Source of the DNA: DATFLS01 sp964413425
GTDB taxonomy: Bacteria > Fidelibacterota > JAANXI01
Assembly (NCBI GenBank): GCA_964413425.1
Contig: CAYPST010000002.1
Location: 49,554 to 113,553 of the forward strand
Reading direction: 5' to 3'
DNA: 64,000 bases
The position numbers were made by a program, and so were the translations under genes. Each line of letters opens with the position of its first letter. Position 1 is the stretch's first letter. A model generated the notes under the pieces. That model saw nothing but the letters and a program-made list of their open reading frames with translations. It searched no databases and was not told where the DNA came from. Below, piece by piece: positions 41,159 to 50,894 of this stretch.

Positions 41159-41818
41159 ATGAACCAATTTACATATACTATAATGATACTCACCGGAGTA
41201 CTATTCATGCTGACCATGTTTCCGCGATCGCTGTATACGCAGGCATTACAGGAGAATCCGGAACTGGATGCCCGGGTGAAACAATTCCTGGAGAGCCATA
41301 GGAATCAATGGGATGATTGGAACGTCCCGGCCACTGACGGCAAACTATTGTATGACCTGATTATAGAGAATGGGTATACCCGCGCTCTGGAAATCGGCAC
41401 CTCGACAGGGCACTCGGCCATCTGGATTGCCTGGGCTCTGAGCAAGACCGGCGGGAAACTCATCACCATCGAAATCAACCGCTCCCGGTATGATGAGGCG
41501 CTGAAGAATTTCAAAGAAGCCGGCGTGGCGGAGTATATCGATGCCAGACTGGCAGACGCGCATGAGCTGGTTCCGGAGCTGGAGGGCCCTTTCGACTTCG
41601 TGTTTTCCGATGCGGATAAATCCTGGTATACCCAATATTTTAAGGATGTTGCCCCGAAACTAAAAGTGGGGGGCTGTTTCACTGCGCATAATATGAGTAT
41701 GCCATCATCCGGGATTCGGGAGTTCAAAGAGTATGTACAGAGCCGATCCAATTTCGACACCACCATTGATAATTCCAGCGGATCCGGAATGTCGATCAGT
41801 TATAAGCGGGCAGAATAA
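41159..41818 (+). CDS. Exported class I SAM-dependent O-methyltransferase
   Basis: About 219 residues. The mature part is a family 3 O-methyltransferase (caffeoyl-CoA OMT/COMT-like): ALEIGTSTGHSAIWIAWAL (SAM motif I), LITIEIN (motif II acidic residue), FDFVFSDADKSWY (metal-binding DxD region) and LKVGGCF. An N-terminal hydrophobic segment (YTIMILTGVLFMLTMF) followed by SLYTQA looks like a signal peptide, unusual for an enzyme that needs cytoplasmic SAM. Start ATG 41159 (AAGGAG upstream) or GTG one codon earlier. No operon partner. Confidence 0.85.
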   Translation: MNQFTYTIMILTGVLFMLTMFPRSLYTQALQENPELDARVKQFLESHRNQWDDWNVPATDGKLLYDLIIENGYTRALEIGTSTGHSAIWIAWALSKTGGKLITIEINRSRYDEALKNFKEAGVAEYIDARLADAHELVPELEGPFDFVFSDADKSWYTQYFKDVAPKLKVGGCFTAHNMSMPSSGIREFKEYVQSRSNFDTTIDNSSGSGMSISYKRAE

Positions 41819-41937
41819 CCACTCTCCGCCACTTCCCGGAAGGGGAAAGACTCCATAGAGATCTCACATTACGACTGAGGATATAGTTCACCCATACTAC
41901 TGGGCGAGACAAATGTCATAGCCCTTGTACAGGCCGG

Positions 41938-43239
41938 TTACGCAGACATTTCCCCGTTCCGGACAATCCGGAATACATGTTGTCCCTCTTCATACTGATA
42001 GGTAATCTGCAGTTTGCTGACCTCACAGATCTTCTTCACCAGAGAAAGACCCAATCCCAGTGATCCGTGGGAATCGCTGTTTCGATAAAACCGTTGAAAC
42101 AGCTTGTCCGGGTGTTCCTCCATGGGCGGGCCATAATTGCTGACTTCGAGAGCCTTCCCGGTGGTGGTCACCCGGATGGGCCCTTCCTCCGTTCCGTACA
42201 TCACCGAATTTCGCAACAGATTTTTTAATACAATGTCCAGAAGATACGGATCAATCTCCAGACGGTGCTCCTCAGTCAGATCGGTATCTATGGACAGCGA
42301 TTTCAGACCGGCAAGTTCCCGAATTGCATCCACATGTTGCTCAATAATGGGTCGGGTGTCAATTTCAAAAATGTTATCAAATTCCCCGTTTTCTATTTTC
42401 GTAATCAGATTCAGCGTATTCCCCAGCCGGGACAGATGATTGGTTTCCTCATAGATGGTCTTTACGGTCGCGCCATGTACATCCATCAATTCGTCATCCG
42501 CAATCAGGTTGTCCGTTTTATTCCGGATGACTGCGAGCGGGGTCTGCATTTCGTGAGCCATATTCTCCGTGTATTCTTTCAGATGCTGATAATCATATTC
42601 AATACGGTCGATCATCTCATGGAAGAGATCCTGCATCTTGTTGAATTCCCGGGTAGTGGTGGCAACTTTCTCCAGCTCGGTCCGCTGGCCGATTTTGTAG
42701 GATCTCATGATCTCAAGGATTTTATTAAAGGGCCGGAAAAAATACCCGGACATGAGAAAATTGAAGAAGACAATGCCCACGACCAGCAGGATGAACGCCG
42801 GGAGCATGGTTTGAAAAATATCATCCCGAAGGCTGAGATAATCTTCAACCAGCTCGGTCATGGTTAACCGGAAGAGCTGACCATCCGCTTCGATGATGAC
42901 GGTCTTATTCCGGGCCCGCCATGTCTCCTCTAAGCGCGAGATATAAATTGTGGTATCAGAGTAGGCGGGATAGGCGTCTTCCGGGGGGGCCTGATTTACC
43001 GGAGCGATCTGAATATTTCCCGGCAACTTGTCGAGGTTCTCAGGTCTCTGGCCCTCTCTCTCAATCGTAGAGCGAGTCTTGTGCTCGATCCTGCGATATT
43101 TATGTTCCAGCTCCCAGTTGATAAATTCATTGGCCTCGTGCGTTAAAAACAACCCGCTGCCTACGAACGCCACCAGGGTAAATATGAGATAGATGAACGT
43201 GGTTTTGGACAGCAGTTTAAATTCATGTCGCTTTTTCAT
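41938..43239 (-). CDS. Membrane sensor histidine kinase (two-component)
   Basis: 433 residues. Two membrane spans (about 13-32 and 145-165) enclose a periplasmic sensor region. A HAMP-like linker (SGYFFRPFNKILEIM) leads to the phospho-accepting His in ENMAHEMQTPLAVIRNK and the ATPase domain (LKNLLRNSVMYG N-box, GSLGLGLSLVKKICEV G2). The usual HExxTP is seen as HEMQTP. The ATG at 43239 lies 16 bp after the stop of the OmpR-type regulator, so the pair is co-transcribed. The signal is unknown. Confidence 0.92.
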   Translation of the reverse strand: MKKRHEFKLLSKTTFIYLIFTLVAFVGSGLFLTHEANEFINWELEHKYRRIEHKTRSTIEREGQRPENLDKLPGNIQIAPVNQAPPEDAYPAYSDTTIYISRLEETWRARNKTVIIEADGQLFRLTMTELVEDYLSLRDDIFQTMLPAFILLVVGIVFFNFLMSGYFFRPFNKILEIMRSYKIGQRTELEKVATTTREFNKMQDLFHEMIDRIEYDYQHLKEYTENMAHEMQTPLAVIRNKTDNLIADDELMDVHGATVKTIYEETNHLSRLGNTLNLITKIENGEFDNIFEIDTRPIIEQHVDAIRELAGLKSLSIDTDLTEEHRLEIDPYLLDIVLKNLLRNSVMYGTEEGPIRVTTTGKALEVSNYGPPMEEHPDKLFQRFYRNSDSHGSLGLGLSLVKKICEVSKLQITYQYEEGQHVFRIVRNGEMSA

Positions 43240-43255
43240 ATCAATACTTCATTAT

Positions 43256-43945
43256 CTATTTTGTGTTGATTTGTGTTGAAAATTTGTACCCCATGCCGTA
43301 CTTGGCCTGGATGCGGTTCTTTCCACCGGCATCGGTGATCTTTTTTCGGAGATTCTTGATGTGATTATAGAGGAAGTCGAAGTTATCCGCCTGATCGATG
43401 TGATCCCCCCAGAGATGTTCGGCAATACTTTCCTTGGTCAGCACCCGGTCCGGATTATGCATAAAATAGAGAATCAGATCGTATTCTTTTCGTGTAAGGT
43501 CTAACTGTGTTTCATGCACGAATACCTGGGAGGCAAGGAGATCCACCTTGAGTTCCTCGATTTTCAGGGTATTACTCCGGTCGAATTTGTGCCGGCGCAG
43601 AATGGAACGGATACGGGCGTTGAGTTCTTCCTTATGAAAGGGTTTCGTCATGTAATCATCCGCGCCCAAATCCAGACCTTTGACCTTATCCTCCACCGCA
43701 TCCCTTGCCGTTAATATCAGAATACCCGCTTTGGTCTCATTGTCCTTCATTTCCCGGATCAACTCCAGCCCGTTGCCATCCGGGAGGCCAAGATCCACAA
43801 TGACCAGATCATACTTGTAGAGCCATAACTTTTCACTGGCATCCTCATAGCTCATGGCACTCTCCACAACATACCCACTTTCCTCAAGAAAGCGCTCCAT
43901 GTCTTCCACCAGCTGCTCGTTGTCTTCAACAATGAGTAGTTTCAT
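43256..43945 (-). CDS. OmpR-family response regulator
   Basis: About 229 residues: receiver domain (MKLLIVEDNEQLVEDMERFL, Asp in LVIVDLGLPDGNG, Lys in MTKPFHKEEL) and C-terminal winged helix (LTRKEYDLILYFMHNPDRVLTKESI, YNHIKNLRKKI, YGMGYKF). Start ATG 43945 with GAGAGG upstream; the frame extends 53 codons further but that part does not read as protein. First gene of the regulator-kinase pair. Confidence 0.93.
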   Translation of the reverse strand: MKLLIVEDNEQLVEDMERFLEESGYVVESAMSYEDASEKLWLYKYDLVIVDLGLPDGNGLELIREMKDNETKAGILILTARDAVEDKVKGLDLGADDYMTKPFHKEELNARIRSILRRHKFDRSNTLKIEELKVDLLASQVFVHETQLDLTRKEYDLILYFMHNPDRVLTKESIAEHLWGDHIDQADNFDFLYNHIKNLRKKITDAGGKNRIQAKYGMGYKFSTQINTK

Positions 43946-44394
43946 TGGGTTCGTACCTCTCATATAAATACTCTTGTCCGGGCACAGAGAACGCGGAAAA
44001 ATTATGAAGTGCATCAGAACGAATGTTCGAGTTATACTCCGGGATCTTCCCATCCAAGTGAAACATACTCTGTTTGGCCGTACGAATTCTGCAAAATTCC
44101 ACAATGCTTATACCCGATAGACCCTCGCCGGTTTCTCAATACTTCAATTTTTTATCCGGTCCTCCCTCCTAGGTGAATTTTCGATTCCCCATGTTCATCT
44201 TCGAAGAATACAGGTGAATTCTGTAGAAATTCTATGGAAACAAAGATAATGAATATTGAACAAACCCGAGAAAGTTCACTATTCGCTTGTGGGAGTGACC
44301 CGGCTCAGTTCCGGTTTACTATACCCTGTCCCTTCTCAGTACCTGCTGAAACTCCGGCCTGATGTGTGCGAATTACTCAGCCCAAATGGCACCG
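43946..44394. other. Gene-free stretch between regulator and permease
   Basis: Promoter side of the leftward regulator/kinase operon. No repeat family member or stable hairpin noticed. Confidence 0.3.
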
Positions 44395-45732
44395 TCAGCC
44401 CGTCTTCCGATTCCGTCCCCAGATCAGCACCGGCACACCCACCAGCAGAATACCCACTCCGAACAGTGCCCCGATTCCGGTAAACGTTAAACTGGAGTAC
44501 AGCATGAAGACAGTGGTGGCCACGAACAGCACCGGTATCACCGGATAGAGAGGAACCTTGAACGGACGGCTCCCATCCGGATATCGGTACCGGAAGATAA
44601 ACAGGGCCATCCCGGTGAGCATCAGGAAGAACCAGAACACCGGCGCCGTATAGTCGACCATCGTGGTGATACTTTCCTTGGTGAACGCCCCAAAAATAAC
44701 CAGGAGCAAAGCAATGGCCCCCTGAATCAGGAGTGCGTTGATGGGGGTATTGTTTCGCTTGCTCCATTGTCCCAGGAAACCAATAAACTGAAAATCACGG
44801 CCCAGAGCATAATTCGTGCGGGCACCGGTAATAATGGTGGCATTGGCAGTGGAGGAGGCCGTAATAATCACAATGACCGCCATGAAGATGGCCCCGCCGG
44901 ACCCTACCAGATACTCGGTCAGGTCTGCACCGACGGTTTCGGCATTCCGGAGTGTTTCAAATCCCAGAACATCCAGATATGCAATGTTAATCAAAACGTA
45001 GAGCAGAGTAATCAGGCTGAGGCCCAGCACCAATACACGAACCATGTTCTGACGCACGTTCTTCAGTTCGGCGGAGAGGTAGGCCGCCTCATTCCAGCCG
45101 CCATAGGTCAGCAGAACGAATATCATGGCCATGCCAGCTGAGCCGGAAGATGACGGAGGATTTCCCGGCGCAAAGAGTGGCGCAGTAGTGGAATCCTTGA
45201 GAAAACTCAGTACCGCCACCACCATCAACAGGACGATGATAGTCCCGGTCAGAACATTTTGGGTACGTTTGGAGGGATGGGTGCCCCAGATATTCAGCAT
45301 AGTAAGCAGACAGACGGTGATTCCGGCATAGATCGGCGAGCTATACGGCCCCAGATCCAGCAGGAGAGAAGCGTAATCCCCAAGGATGAAAGCGGCCAGC
45401 GCAATAGAACCGGTCTGAATAACCGTCATGCGGCCCCAGGAAAATAAAAATCCCAGGGAAGGACCGAACGCACGATGCAGAAAATGATATTCGCCACCGG
45501 CATCCGGATGAGCCGCGGCCAATTCCGCATAGCACAGCGCACCCAGGATGGAAACAATTCCGCCTGCAATCCAGAACAGGAGGAATTCCCAGGCGCTGCC
45601 GGCGTTCTGGGCTACCAGCGGAGGAAGACGAAAAATACCGATTCCGACCACAATGCCTACGATTATGGCAATCGCATTGAAAATAGAGAAAATCGGCAGA
45701 GGGCGGCCGCCAGAGAGTTTCTGGTCGTTCAC
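44395..45732 (-). CDS. APC-family amino-acid permease
   Basis: 445 residues with about 12 membrane helices. TM1 has the unwound substrate motif GIVVGIGIFRLPPLVAQNAG, and GALCYAELAAAHPDAGGEYHFL is the conserved TM2-3 region of the APC superfamily (LAT/YfnA-like). DYTAPVFWFFLMLTGMALF and the polar C-terminal GRNRKTG follow. The start is GTG 45732; no good ribosome site, and an upstream non-ATG start is possible. It lies 48 bp after the exported methyltransferase gene. The transported amino acid cannot be read. Confidence 0.88.
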   Translation of the reverse strand: MNDQKLSGGRPLPIFSIFNAIAIIVGIVVGIGIFRLPPLVAQNAGSAWEFLLFWIAGGIVSILGALCYAELAAAHPDAGGEYHFLHRAFGPSLGFLFSWGRMTVIQTGSIALAAFILGDYASLLLDLGPYSSPIYAGITVCLLTMLNIWGTHPSKRTQNVLTGTIIVLLMVVAVLSFLKDSTTAPLFAPGNPPSSSGSAGMAMIFVLLTYGGWNEAAYLSAELKNVRQNMVRVLVLGLSLITLLYVLINIAYLDVLGFETLRNAETVGADLTEYLVGSGGAIFMAVIVIITASSTANATIITGARTNYALGRDFQFIGFLGQWSKRNNTPINALLIQGAIALLLVIFGAFTKESITTMVDYTAPVFWFFLMLTGMALFIFRYRYPDGSRPFKVPLYPVIPVLFVATTVFMLYSSLTFTGIGALFGVGILLVGVPVLIWGRNRKTG

Positions 45733-45780
45733 GGATTCGATGGGACTAGTAAGCGTTCCGAATGATCAGACAATCAAGAA

Positions 45781-46653
45781 TCATCTGGTCTCCGTACGAG
45801 TGGCTGACCACGACTCTATGCGATGATTATCACCTGTGTGGATTTGCACTGAGCCGGTAATCCGATCCCCGTCTGTCTCGCCGCTGTATACATAGTGTTG
45901 ATTTCCTCTGTCTGCCATGAAACTGATACGTTTGCCCCGCAATACCGCATTGCTCGTTTTCAGTACACCATTTCCGGAATTCAGTGTGACATCAACCTGC
46001 TGGTATTGCTGAGCCACAGAGAGCGCATGTGGCCGGCCATCGATATTCCATTCCCAGCGACCGTCCACCCGGGCCGGAATAATCCAGAAGTAAATATGAT
46101 GAACCACATTGGAATCGTACGGCTCGACTTCAACGGTTTGTTCCGGTTCCCAATCCCCCATGTCGAAGCTGTGAGAGACCACCCTGGTTCCGGGCCGGAG
46201 TTCTTCGAGAAGCCGGGGACGGAGCCGCCGGTTCACACTGGAGAGCAGATACATAGTAATCACCGATGCCTCACTGAAATCCTCCTCGAAAATGTCCCCT
46301 TCCACAAACATGACCCGATCCGTCACGCCGGCCATCCGGGCATTCTTGTTTGCCTGTTCTATACGTTCAGGATCCAGATCAATCCCGTGGGCGGTGGCAC
46401 CCAATTCCGCCGCCGCGATAACAATCCGGCCGTCACCGGATCCCAGGTCAATGACGTAATCACCAGGCCCCACATCCGCCAGCTCCAGCATCCGATCCAC
46501 TACCGGCTGGGGGGTGGGCACGAAAGGCACATCGAGATCCTGTGTCCGAGTATTGGCATTACACGCAATTAGAATAATTAATGAAAATAATATGCCGTAC
46601 GAGAGTAAGGTGCGGGATAAACTCAAAACTCTCTTGTAGATAGTACGTTCCAC
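45781..46653 (-). CDS. SAM-methyltransferase-fold lipoprotein
   Basis: About 290 residues. The N-terminus (LLSYGILFSLIILIACNAN) is a type II signal peptide with lipobox Cys. It is followed by a class I methyltransferase domain (YVIDLGSGDGRIVIAAAELGA, HGIDLDPERIEQA, LEELRPGTRVVSHSF) and a C-terminal beta-rich domain (about 195-290). The start chosen is GTG 46653 because AAGGAGA lies 9 nt upstream; ATG 46683 is in frame but has no ribosome site. An exported enzyme of this fold is odd. Same strand as the downstream permease. Confidence 0.8.
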   Translation of the reverse strand: MERTIYKRVLSLSRTLLSYGILFSLIILIACNANTRTQDLDVPFVPTPQPVVDRMLELADVGPGDYVIDLGSGDGRIVIAAAELGATAHGIDLDPERIEQANKNARMAGVTDRVMFVEGDIFEEDFSEASVITMYLLSSVNRRLRPRLLEELRPGTRVVSHSFDMGDWEPEQTVEVEPYDSNVVHHIYFWIIPARVDGRWEWNIDGRPHALSVAQQYQQVDVTLNSGNGVLKTSNAVLRGKRISFMADRGNQHYVYSGETDGDRITGSVQIHTGDNHRIESWSATRTETR

Positions 46654-47411
46654 GATCTTGTTCTCCTTCTCATTAGTTTGCATTCTCGACTCAGAGTGTC
46701 ATTGCAGCAACTATCCATTTGCGTGGCACTTTCCACCATATTAATTCTGAGAATGGAAGCGTCTCTCCCGAACATGGAGAATCTTATGGGTGTCCATACA
46801 TAATATCATCGATTGGATTCTGCCGATTCCTCCGCTTTCAAACAGTCTCATTCAATCGGAGGCAATATAGACGAACTTTTTGTCTTTAATACATGAGTCC
46901 AGTCTAAAAAGTGTAACGGAAATCTTTCGCATTTATCATAGCAGAAATATATTCTCTCTTGTTATGTTTTTATATATCAGCATGTGTATTTTTTGGTTTT
47001 TTATCTACTTCGTGATAATTCCCCGAGGAATCGGGGCAGGCTGTGTTCATTCTCCGACGTGTCCGGGCAGGCAGTGGTTTCTGTAGCAGTCTCATACATT
47101 GTGTTTTTAATTGTTTTTATAGATATGAAATAGTACTTGAAAACGCAATAGATTAATTTCAAGCCCGGAGAGAATAACGACCCCCCCCACAAAATAAATG
47201 AATGTTTGGATTCTTGCGTTCTTGCTTTCATCATGAATATTCGTGTCATCCGCGGTTTTACCAGGGATGTGGAGGTGAAATTTTGTTGTTTTGAGTTTTT
47301 GAGTTTTGAATTTTTGTATTTCTGGAAACCTGGCGGTTCTTTCTTGCAAGCACTCCCGGTATGTGGTAAAATTAACCGAGCTATCGTAATGGTAATTAAA
47401 GCAAAATATTT
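46654..47411. other. Gene-free, AT-rich stretch with phrase-like repeats
   Basis: Holds ATTCGTGTCATCCGCGGTTT (47230-47260), TTTTGAGTTTTTGAGTTTTG (47285-47310) and related phrases like those near 4100 and 24050. Frames here are low-complexity and not convincing. Confidence 0.4.
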
Positions 47412-47771
47412 ATGTACTCCTCCCATAGCATTCTCCTGGTAGACGATGAACTGATGCTGCTGGAATTAATGGAGCAGTACCTGACGGATCAGGGATATGC
47501 AGTTACCACCTGTGCCAGCGGCAGTGAAGCCATCCGGGTGATGAATGAACTTGAGTTTTCCGTGGTCATCAGCGATTTGAGAATGGGCGAGGTAAACGGA
47601 CTTACGGTATTACGCCACTACAAGAAACGTTTCCCGCACGGAATCGGTATTTTATATACCGGAACGGGGCGAACCGATGCCGCCAGCTATCCCAATGTTG
47701 ATGTGTTTCTGGCCAAACCGTTTGAACTCTTTCAGCTCAGCGATCTCCTCGACCAGCTCCTCAAGGAATAA
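47412..47771 (+). CDS. Orphan response-regulator receiver protein
   Basis: A 119-residue CheY-like domain: SILLVDDELMLLELMEQYL, phospho-acceptor Asp in VVISDLRMGEVNG, Thr in ILYTGTG and Lys in FLAKPFELFQL. No output domain or kinase next to it. ATG 47412 has only a weak ribosome site. The third single-domain receiver of the window. Confidence 0.88.
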   Translation: MYSSHSILLVDDELMLLELMEQYLTDQGYAVTTCASGSEAIRVMNELEFSVVISDLRMGEVNGLTVLRHYKKRFPHGIGILYTGTGRTDAASYPNVDVFLAKPFELFQLSDLLDQLLKE

Positions 47772-47843
47772 ACCGGTGCGTACGCACCACGAATCTCTTT
47801 ACTGTAAAGTGTCAGGCGTTGTCTGAGCCTCTATGTCTCCCGT

Positions 47844-48491
47844 TCATGCCCCTTCGATCAGGATAGCCCGGGCCGGTGCCGCCTCACTCCCGACCAGTTT
47901 CAACGGCAGACACACCAGGTGGTATTTACCGGGGGAAATGTGTCGGAGACTGATTGTTTCCAGCAGCACGACACCCGCTTCAAGCAGAATCCGATGGGTG
48001 GCTGTGTTCTCCCGATACGCCGCCACGGATAAATAATCCACCCCAATTAGCCGCACACCCCGTGAGACCAACCATTGAGCCCCGTCTTCCGTGACTCCGA
48101 CATAGTCCGGGAAAAACTCCTCTCCGCCTGCCCCGCTCCAGCGTTCAGAATTCCGGGTGCGAAACAAAAGCCGGTCCGTGTCTTGCGGGATTGAGGCCGC
48201 CGCTAAAGTCTCTTCGGACAGGGCGCCGGCCTCGCCCGCATCCACAACCATTGCCGGCCCCACCAGTACGTGTAAACTGATATCCTCCAGACCCGGCGCG
48301 TCCGGCAGGAAATGGGCGGGAGCGTCAATATGAGTTCCGGAGTGCGTCGTCATTCTGAGCTGGCTGACGGTCGAAGTATCCCCTTCCTCCAGCCGCGATA
48401 TCCGAGTAACCTGCACTGCCGGATCCCCCGGCCAGATGAGTAATGAGTCCGATACCGGCACCGAAATATCATGGAGTATTTGATTTCCCAT
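47844..48491 (-). CDS. Cyclase-family protein (kynurenine-formamidase-like)
   Basis: 215 residues of the metal-dependent cyclase/KynB fold. The metal-binding motif is HSGTHIDAPAHF (HxGTHxDxPxH), and PGDPAVQVTRI and VGVDYLSVA are further family landmarks. Members hydrolyse N-formylkynurenine or isatin. No tryptophan-degradation genes adjoin it, so the substrate is open. Strong GAAGGAGAC site before ATG 48491. Confidence 0.9.
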   Translation of the reverse strand: MGNQILHDISVPVSDSLLIWPGDPAVQVTRISRLEEGDTSTVSQLRMTTHSGTHIDAPAHFLPDAPGLEDISLHVLVGPAMVVDAGEAGALSEETLAAASIPQDTDRLLFRTRNSERWSGAGGEEFFPDYVGVTEDGAQWLVSRGVRLIGVDYLSVAAYRENTATHRILLEAGVVLLETISLRHISPGKYHLVCLPLKLVGSEAAPARAILIEGA

Positions 48492-48771
48492 ACGTCTCCT
48501 TCAATTTAATTCAATGAATCACCTGGACTTTAACCGTTCGGGTAATTCCAGGATAACTTCTTTCTATTATCCTTCCAAGACAGATAGTTTACGTCATCCT
48601 CCGACAGAAGGCAATCGGAACTCAGAAATAGATTCTCCGGGATGTGATTTTGCAAACCGTATCAGGGCACATCATATGAAACAGTCCGAATGAAAGAGCT
48701 TTGATACCCATCGTTTGCTATCCTATATTGTCCCTAGAATATCTGCTGCTTGTAACAATGGAAAAAAGGCG

Positions 48772-49647
48772 ATGAAGACATATTTAGATTGTTATCCGTG
48801 TATTTTACAAAAGACACTCCAGGCGGCCCGGCAGAACCAGCTTCCCGAAGAAAAGCAAAAAGCAATACTTGACACCGTCCTGGAAATATTACGTGAGACT
48901 TCCCCGGAGACCTCCCCACCACAGATCAGTCATCAGGTGCATCAATTGATCCGGGAATCAACCGGAGTGGACGATCCCTACGAGCAAATCAAACTTGACT
49001 ATGATGTCCAGGGTCTCGATTTGATGCCACAAGTCCGGCAAAAGATCCGGAAAGCCCGGGATCCCCTGGAAGCCGCCGTCCGATACGCCATTGCCGGAAC
49101 GGTGCTGGATATCGGTGCTGATCACGACGGGCATGATATTCAGCGGGAACTGGACCGTGCTCCCGAGGCGGTCTTCGGAGTCAATCACCTGGACAGTCTC
49201 AAGCAGGATATACGGGCAGCCGGTACCATTCTGTATCTCGCTGATAACGCCGGCGAAATCGCCTTTGATCGGCTGCTGGTGGAGATCCTCCGGGAGATGT
49301 TCCGGGCAGAAATTGTATTCGTTGTACGGGGACAGCCGGTCCTGAATGATGCTACCATCGAAGATGCCCGATATGTGGGCCTTGAACCGCTGGTGCACCT
49401 CATTGCCAATGAAAGCGAGGCGCCCACCACGCTGCTGGCTGACGCAGGCGGTCGGGCCAGAGAGTATATCCGTAAGTCCGATGTGATCCTGGCTAAAGGC
49501 CAGTGGCATTACGAATCCCTCAGCAATGAGGATCTTAACCTGTATTTTCTGTTTAAAGTAACCTGCGGGGTAATCAGCCAGGATATCGGGGCTGAGATGA
49601 ACCAATACATAGTAGCCGGCAGGCGGACCCGCTCGGAATCCGAATAA
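48772..49647 (+). CDS. DUF89 / ARMT1-like damage-control phosphatase
   Basis: 291 residues matching DUF89, metal-dependent phosphatases thought to remove damaged or excess phosphometabolites. The N-terminus MKTYLDCYPCILQKTLQAAR carries the paired cysteines of the prokaryotic subfamily I. The catalytic motifs are ILYLADNAGEIAFDRLL (DNxGE) and VILAKGQWHYESLS (KGxxxxE). Start ATG 48772 with AAAAAGG upstream; 19 upstream codons in the same frame are ignored. Confidence 0.88.
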   Translation: MKTYLDCYPCILQKTLQAARQNQLPEEKQKAILDTVLEILRETSPETSPPQISHQVHQLIRESTGVDDPYEQIKLDYDVQGLDLMPQVRQKIRKARDPLEAAVRYAIAGTVLDIGADHDGHDIQRELDRAPEAVFGVNHLDSLKQDIRAAGTILYLADNAGEIAFDRLLVEILREMFRAEIVFVVRGQPVLNDATIEDARYVGLEPLVHLIANESEAPTTLLADAGGRAREYIRKSDVILAKGQWHYESLSNEDLNLYFLFKVTCGVISQDIGAEMNQYIVAGRRTRSESE

Positions 49648-49814
49648 ACACTTTACCTCCGGAGGATATGGTTTCTCCGGCTACTCAGCAAATATCCGAA
49701 TGGGATCACCCTGGAGAATCAGGGTGTCCTACTCTCCGGTTCACCTGGGATCGCAGATACACTGAAATTGCAAAGACTGTGGTGAAACAATGGCCTGATG
49801 CTTCCTCCACCGGT

Positions 49815-49915
49815 ATGTACTAATCCCCCGTTTTCCAGGGGGTGAGGGATCTCTGCCGGGGCTGGAAGGAATTAATTACCGACTCTCTGAGGAGACGCGA
49901 GACGGGCTCCTTTTC
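49815..49915 (+). repeat. Dispersed repeat Q, copy 2
   Basis: Counterpart of 28135-28230: GGGGGTGAGGGATCTCTGCC, then GGGGCTGGAAGGA and GACTCTCTGAGGAGA. It lies in the gap between the DUF89 gene and a leftward lipoprotein gene. Confidence 0.55.
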
Positions 49916-49946
49916 ATACAAAGGGCAGCTGGTCATTCTGAAATAG

Positions 49947-50435
49947 CTATGAACTAATATACTGGATCTTCACTACTGCATCATTATTGGTGGAGCTCAA
50001 TAAGAGATCAGATATCGCCAGCTTCAACTGTTCCCATAATTCTTTCTCGTCCTCAGTTATTCCGTCTGTACCGTTCTCGTGGATTCGAATCACCCGATCC
50101 GGAGTAATACGCATATCCAATACCAAGTCCAGCTCGCCATGGTTATCCGTCAATTGAGCCCCCAGGGCATCCAGCATCTGATAGATCTCCCGGTTAAACG
50201 GCAGTTCATTCTGAACCTTCAACCGGACATGCCGCACGTCTTTCGACAAAGCCGTGTCACCTTCACTACCTGCAGTCAAATCGGAAAATTTTTCCACACG
50301 CTGTTCATCGGACGAATTTATTTCTGCTTCCGTAGAAGTGGTGGATGGATCATAGCAGGAGGAAAAGATCATCGACAATGCAATCAATCCGATTAGTTTC
50401 CTAATCCTCGACCGTCTTTTCTTGCGCACCGGCAT
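49947..50435 (-). CDS. Hypothetical lipoprotein
   Basis: 162 residues, unrecognised. It begins with a basic MPVRKKRRSRIRK stretch, then LIGLIALSMIFSSC with a lipobox Cys at about residue 27. The mature part is charged, with a central polar Ser/Glu-rich linker and an alpha/beta-looking C-terminal half (LDLVLDMRITPDRVIRI). Start ATG 50435 has a strong AAAAGGAGAG site; 14 further upstream codons are not needed. No informative neighbours. Confidence 0.7.
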   Translation of the reverse strand: MPVRKKRRSRIRKLIGLIALSMIFSSCYDPSTTSTEAEINSSDEQRVEKFSDLTAGSEGDTALSKDVRHVRLKVQNELPFNREIYQMLDALGAQLTDNHGELDLVLDMRITPDRVIRIHENGTDGITEDEKELWEQLKLAISDLLLSSTNNDAVVKIQYISS

Positions 50436-50894
50436 ATTCTCTCCTTTTATCTCCTGCTCTCTTTGCCGCCAAATCACTCAGTAACTTTCTCTGTATAACC
50501 AGGATGCTTCAAATTCTATTCCACCGGAGAAATCGTGATTGGGAGCAACAGGGGCAACCGGTGAATCCGGTTGACTCCGGGCCGCACAGGTTCCGGGTTT
50601 TTACGGAGGATATGTGATTCCTGCAAACCAGGGTGTACCCGGACACACACCTTTGTGTAGAGAAACACACAACGTGCGAGGGGAAATATCCTGAAATTGA
50701 CAGTTGACCGGAGACATCAAATCCCTTCGGGGGGAGGCGTTTTCTGAACAGACTCAACTATAAAGAAAGCAGAATACAGCAGAAACCTGAAAGCCAATAT
50801 CTCCCGGTACCGGGAAGGCTTCCTGAAAATCGTCCTTGAACAGGCATCAGGGAAGATGCTATGTAAATCGACTTCGAAACGAAGGAGAAGAAAC
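50436..50894. other. Gene-free stretch with a fragment of repeat R
   Basis: Mostly featureless. At about 50727-50757 it holds, on the minus strand, TTGAGTCTGTTCAGAAAACG followed by CCTCCCC, the left end of repeat R. Confidence 0.4.
50727..50757 (-). repeat. Repeat R left-end fragment, copy R5
   Basis: Minus-strand TTGAGTCTGTTCAGAAAACG and CCTCC match the left ends at 3811, 40574 and 63835. No further part of the repeat follows. Confidence 0.5.
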
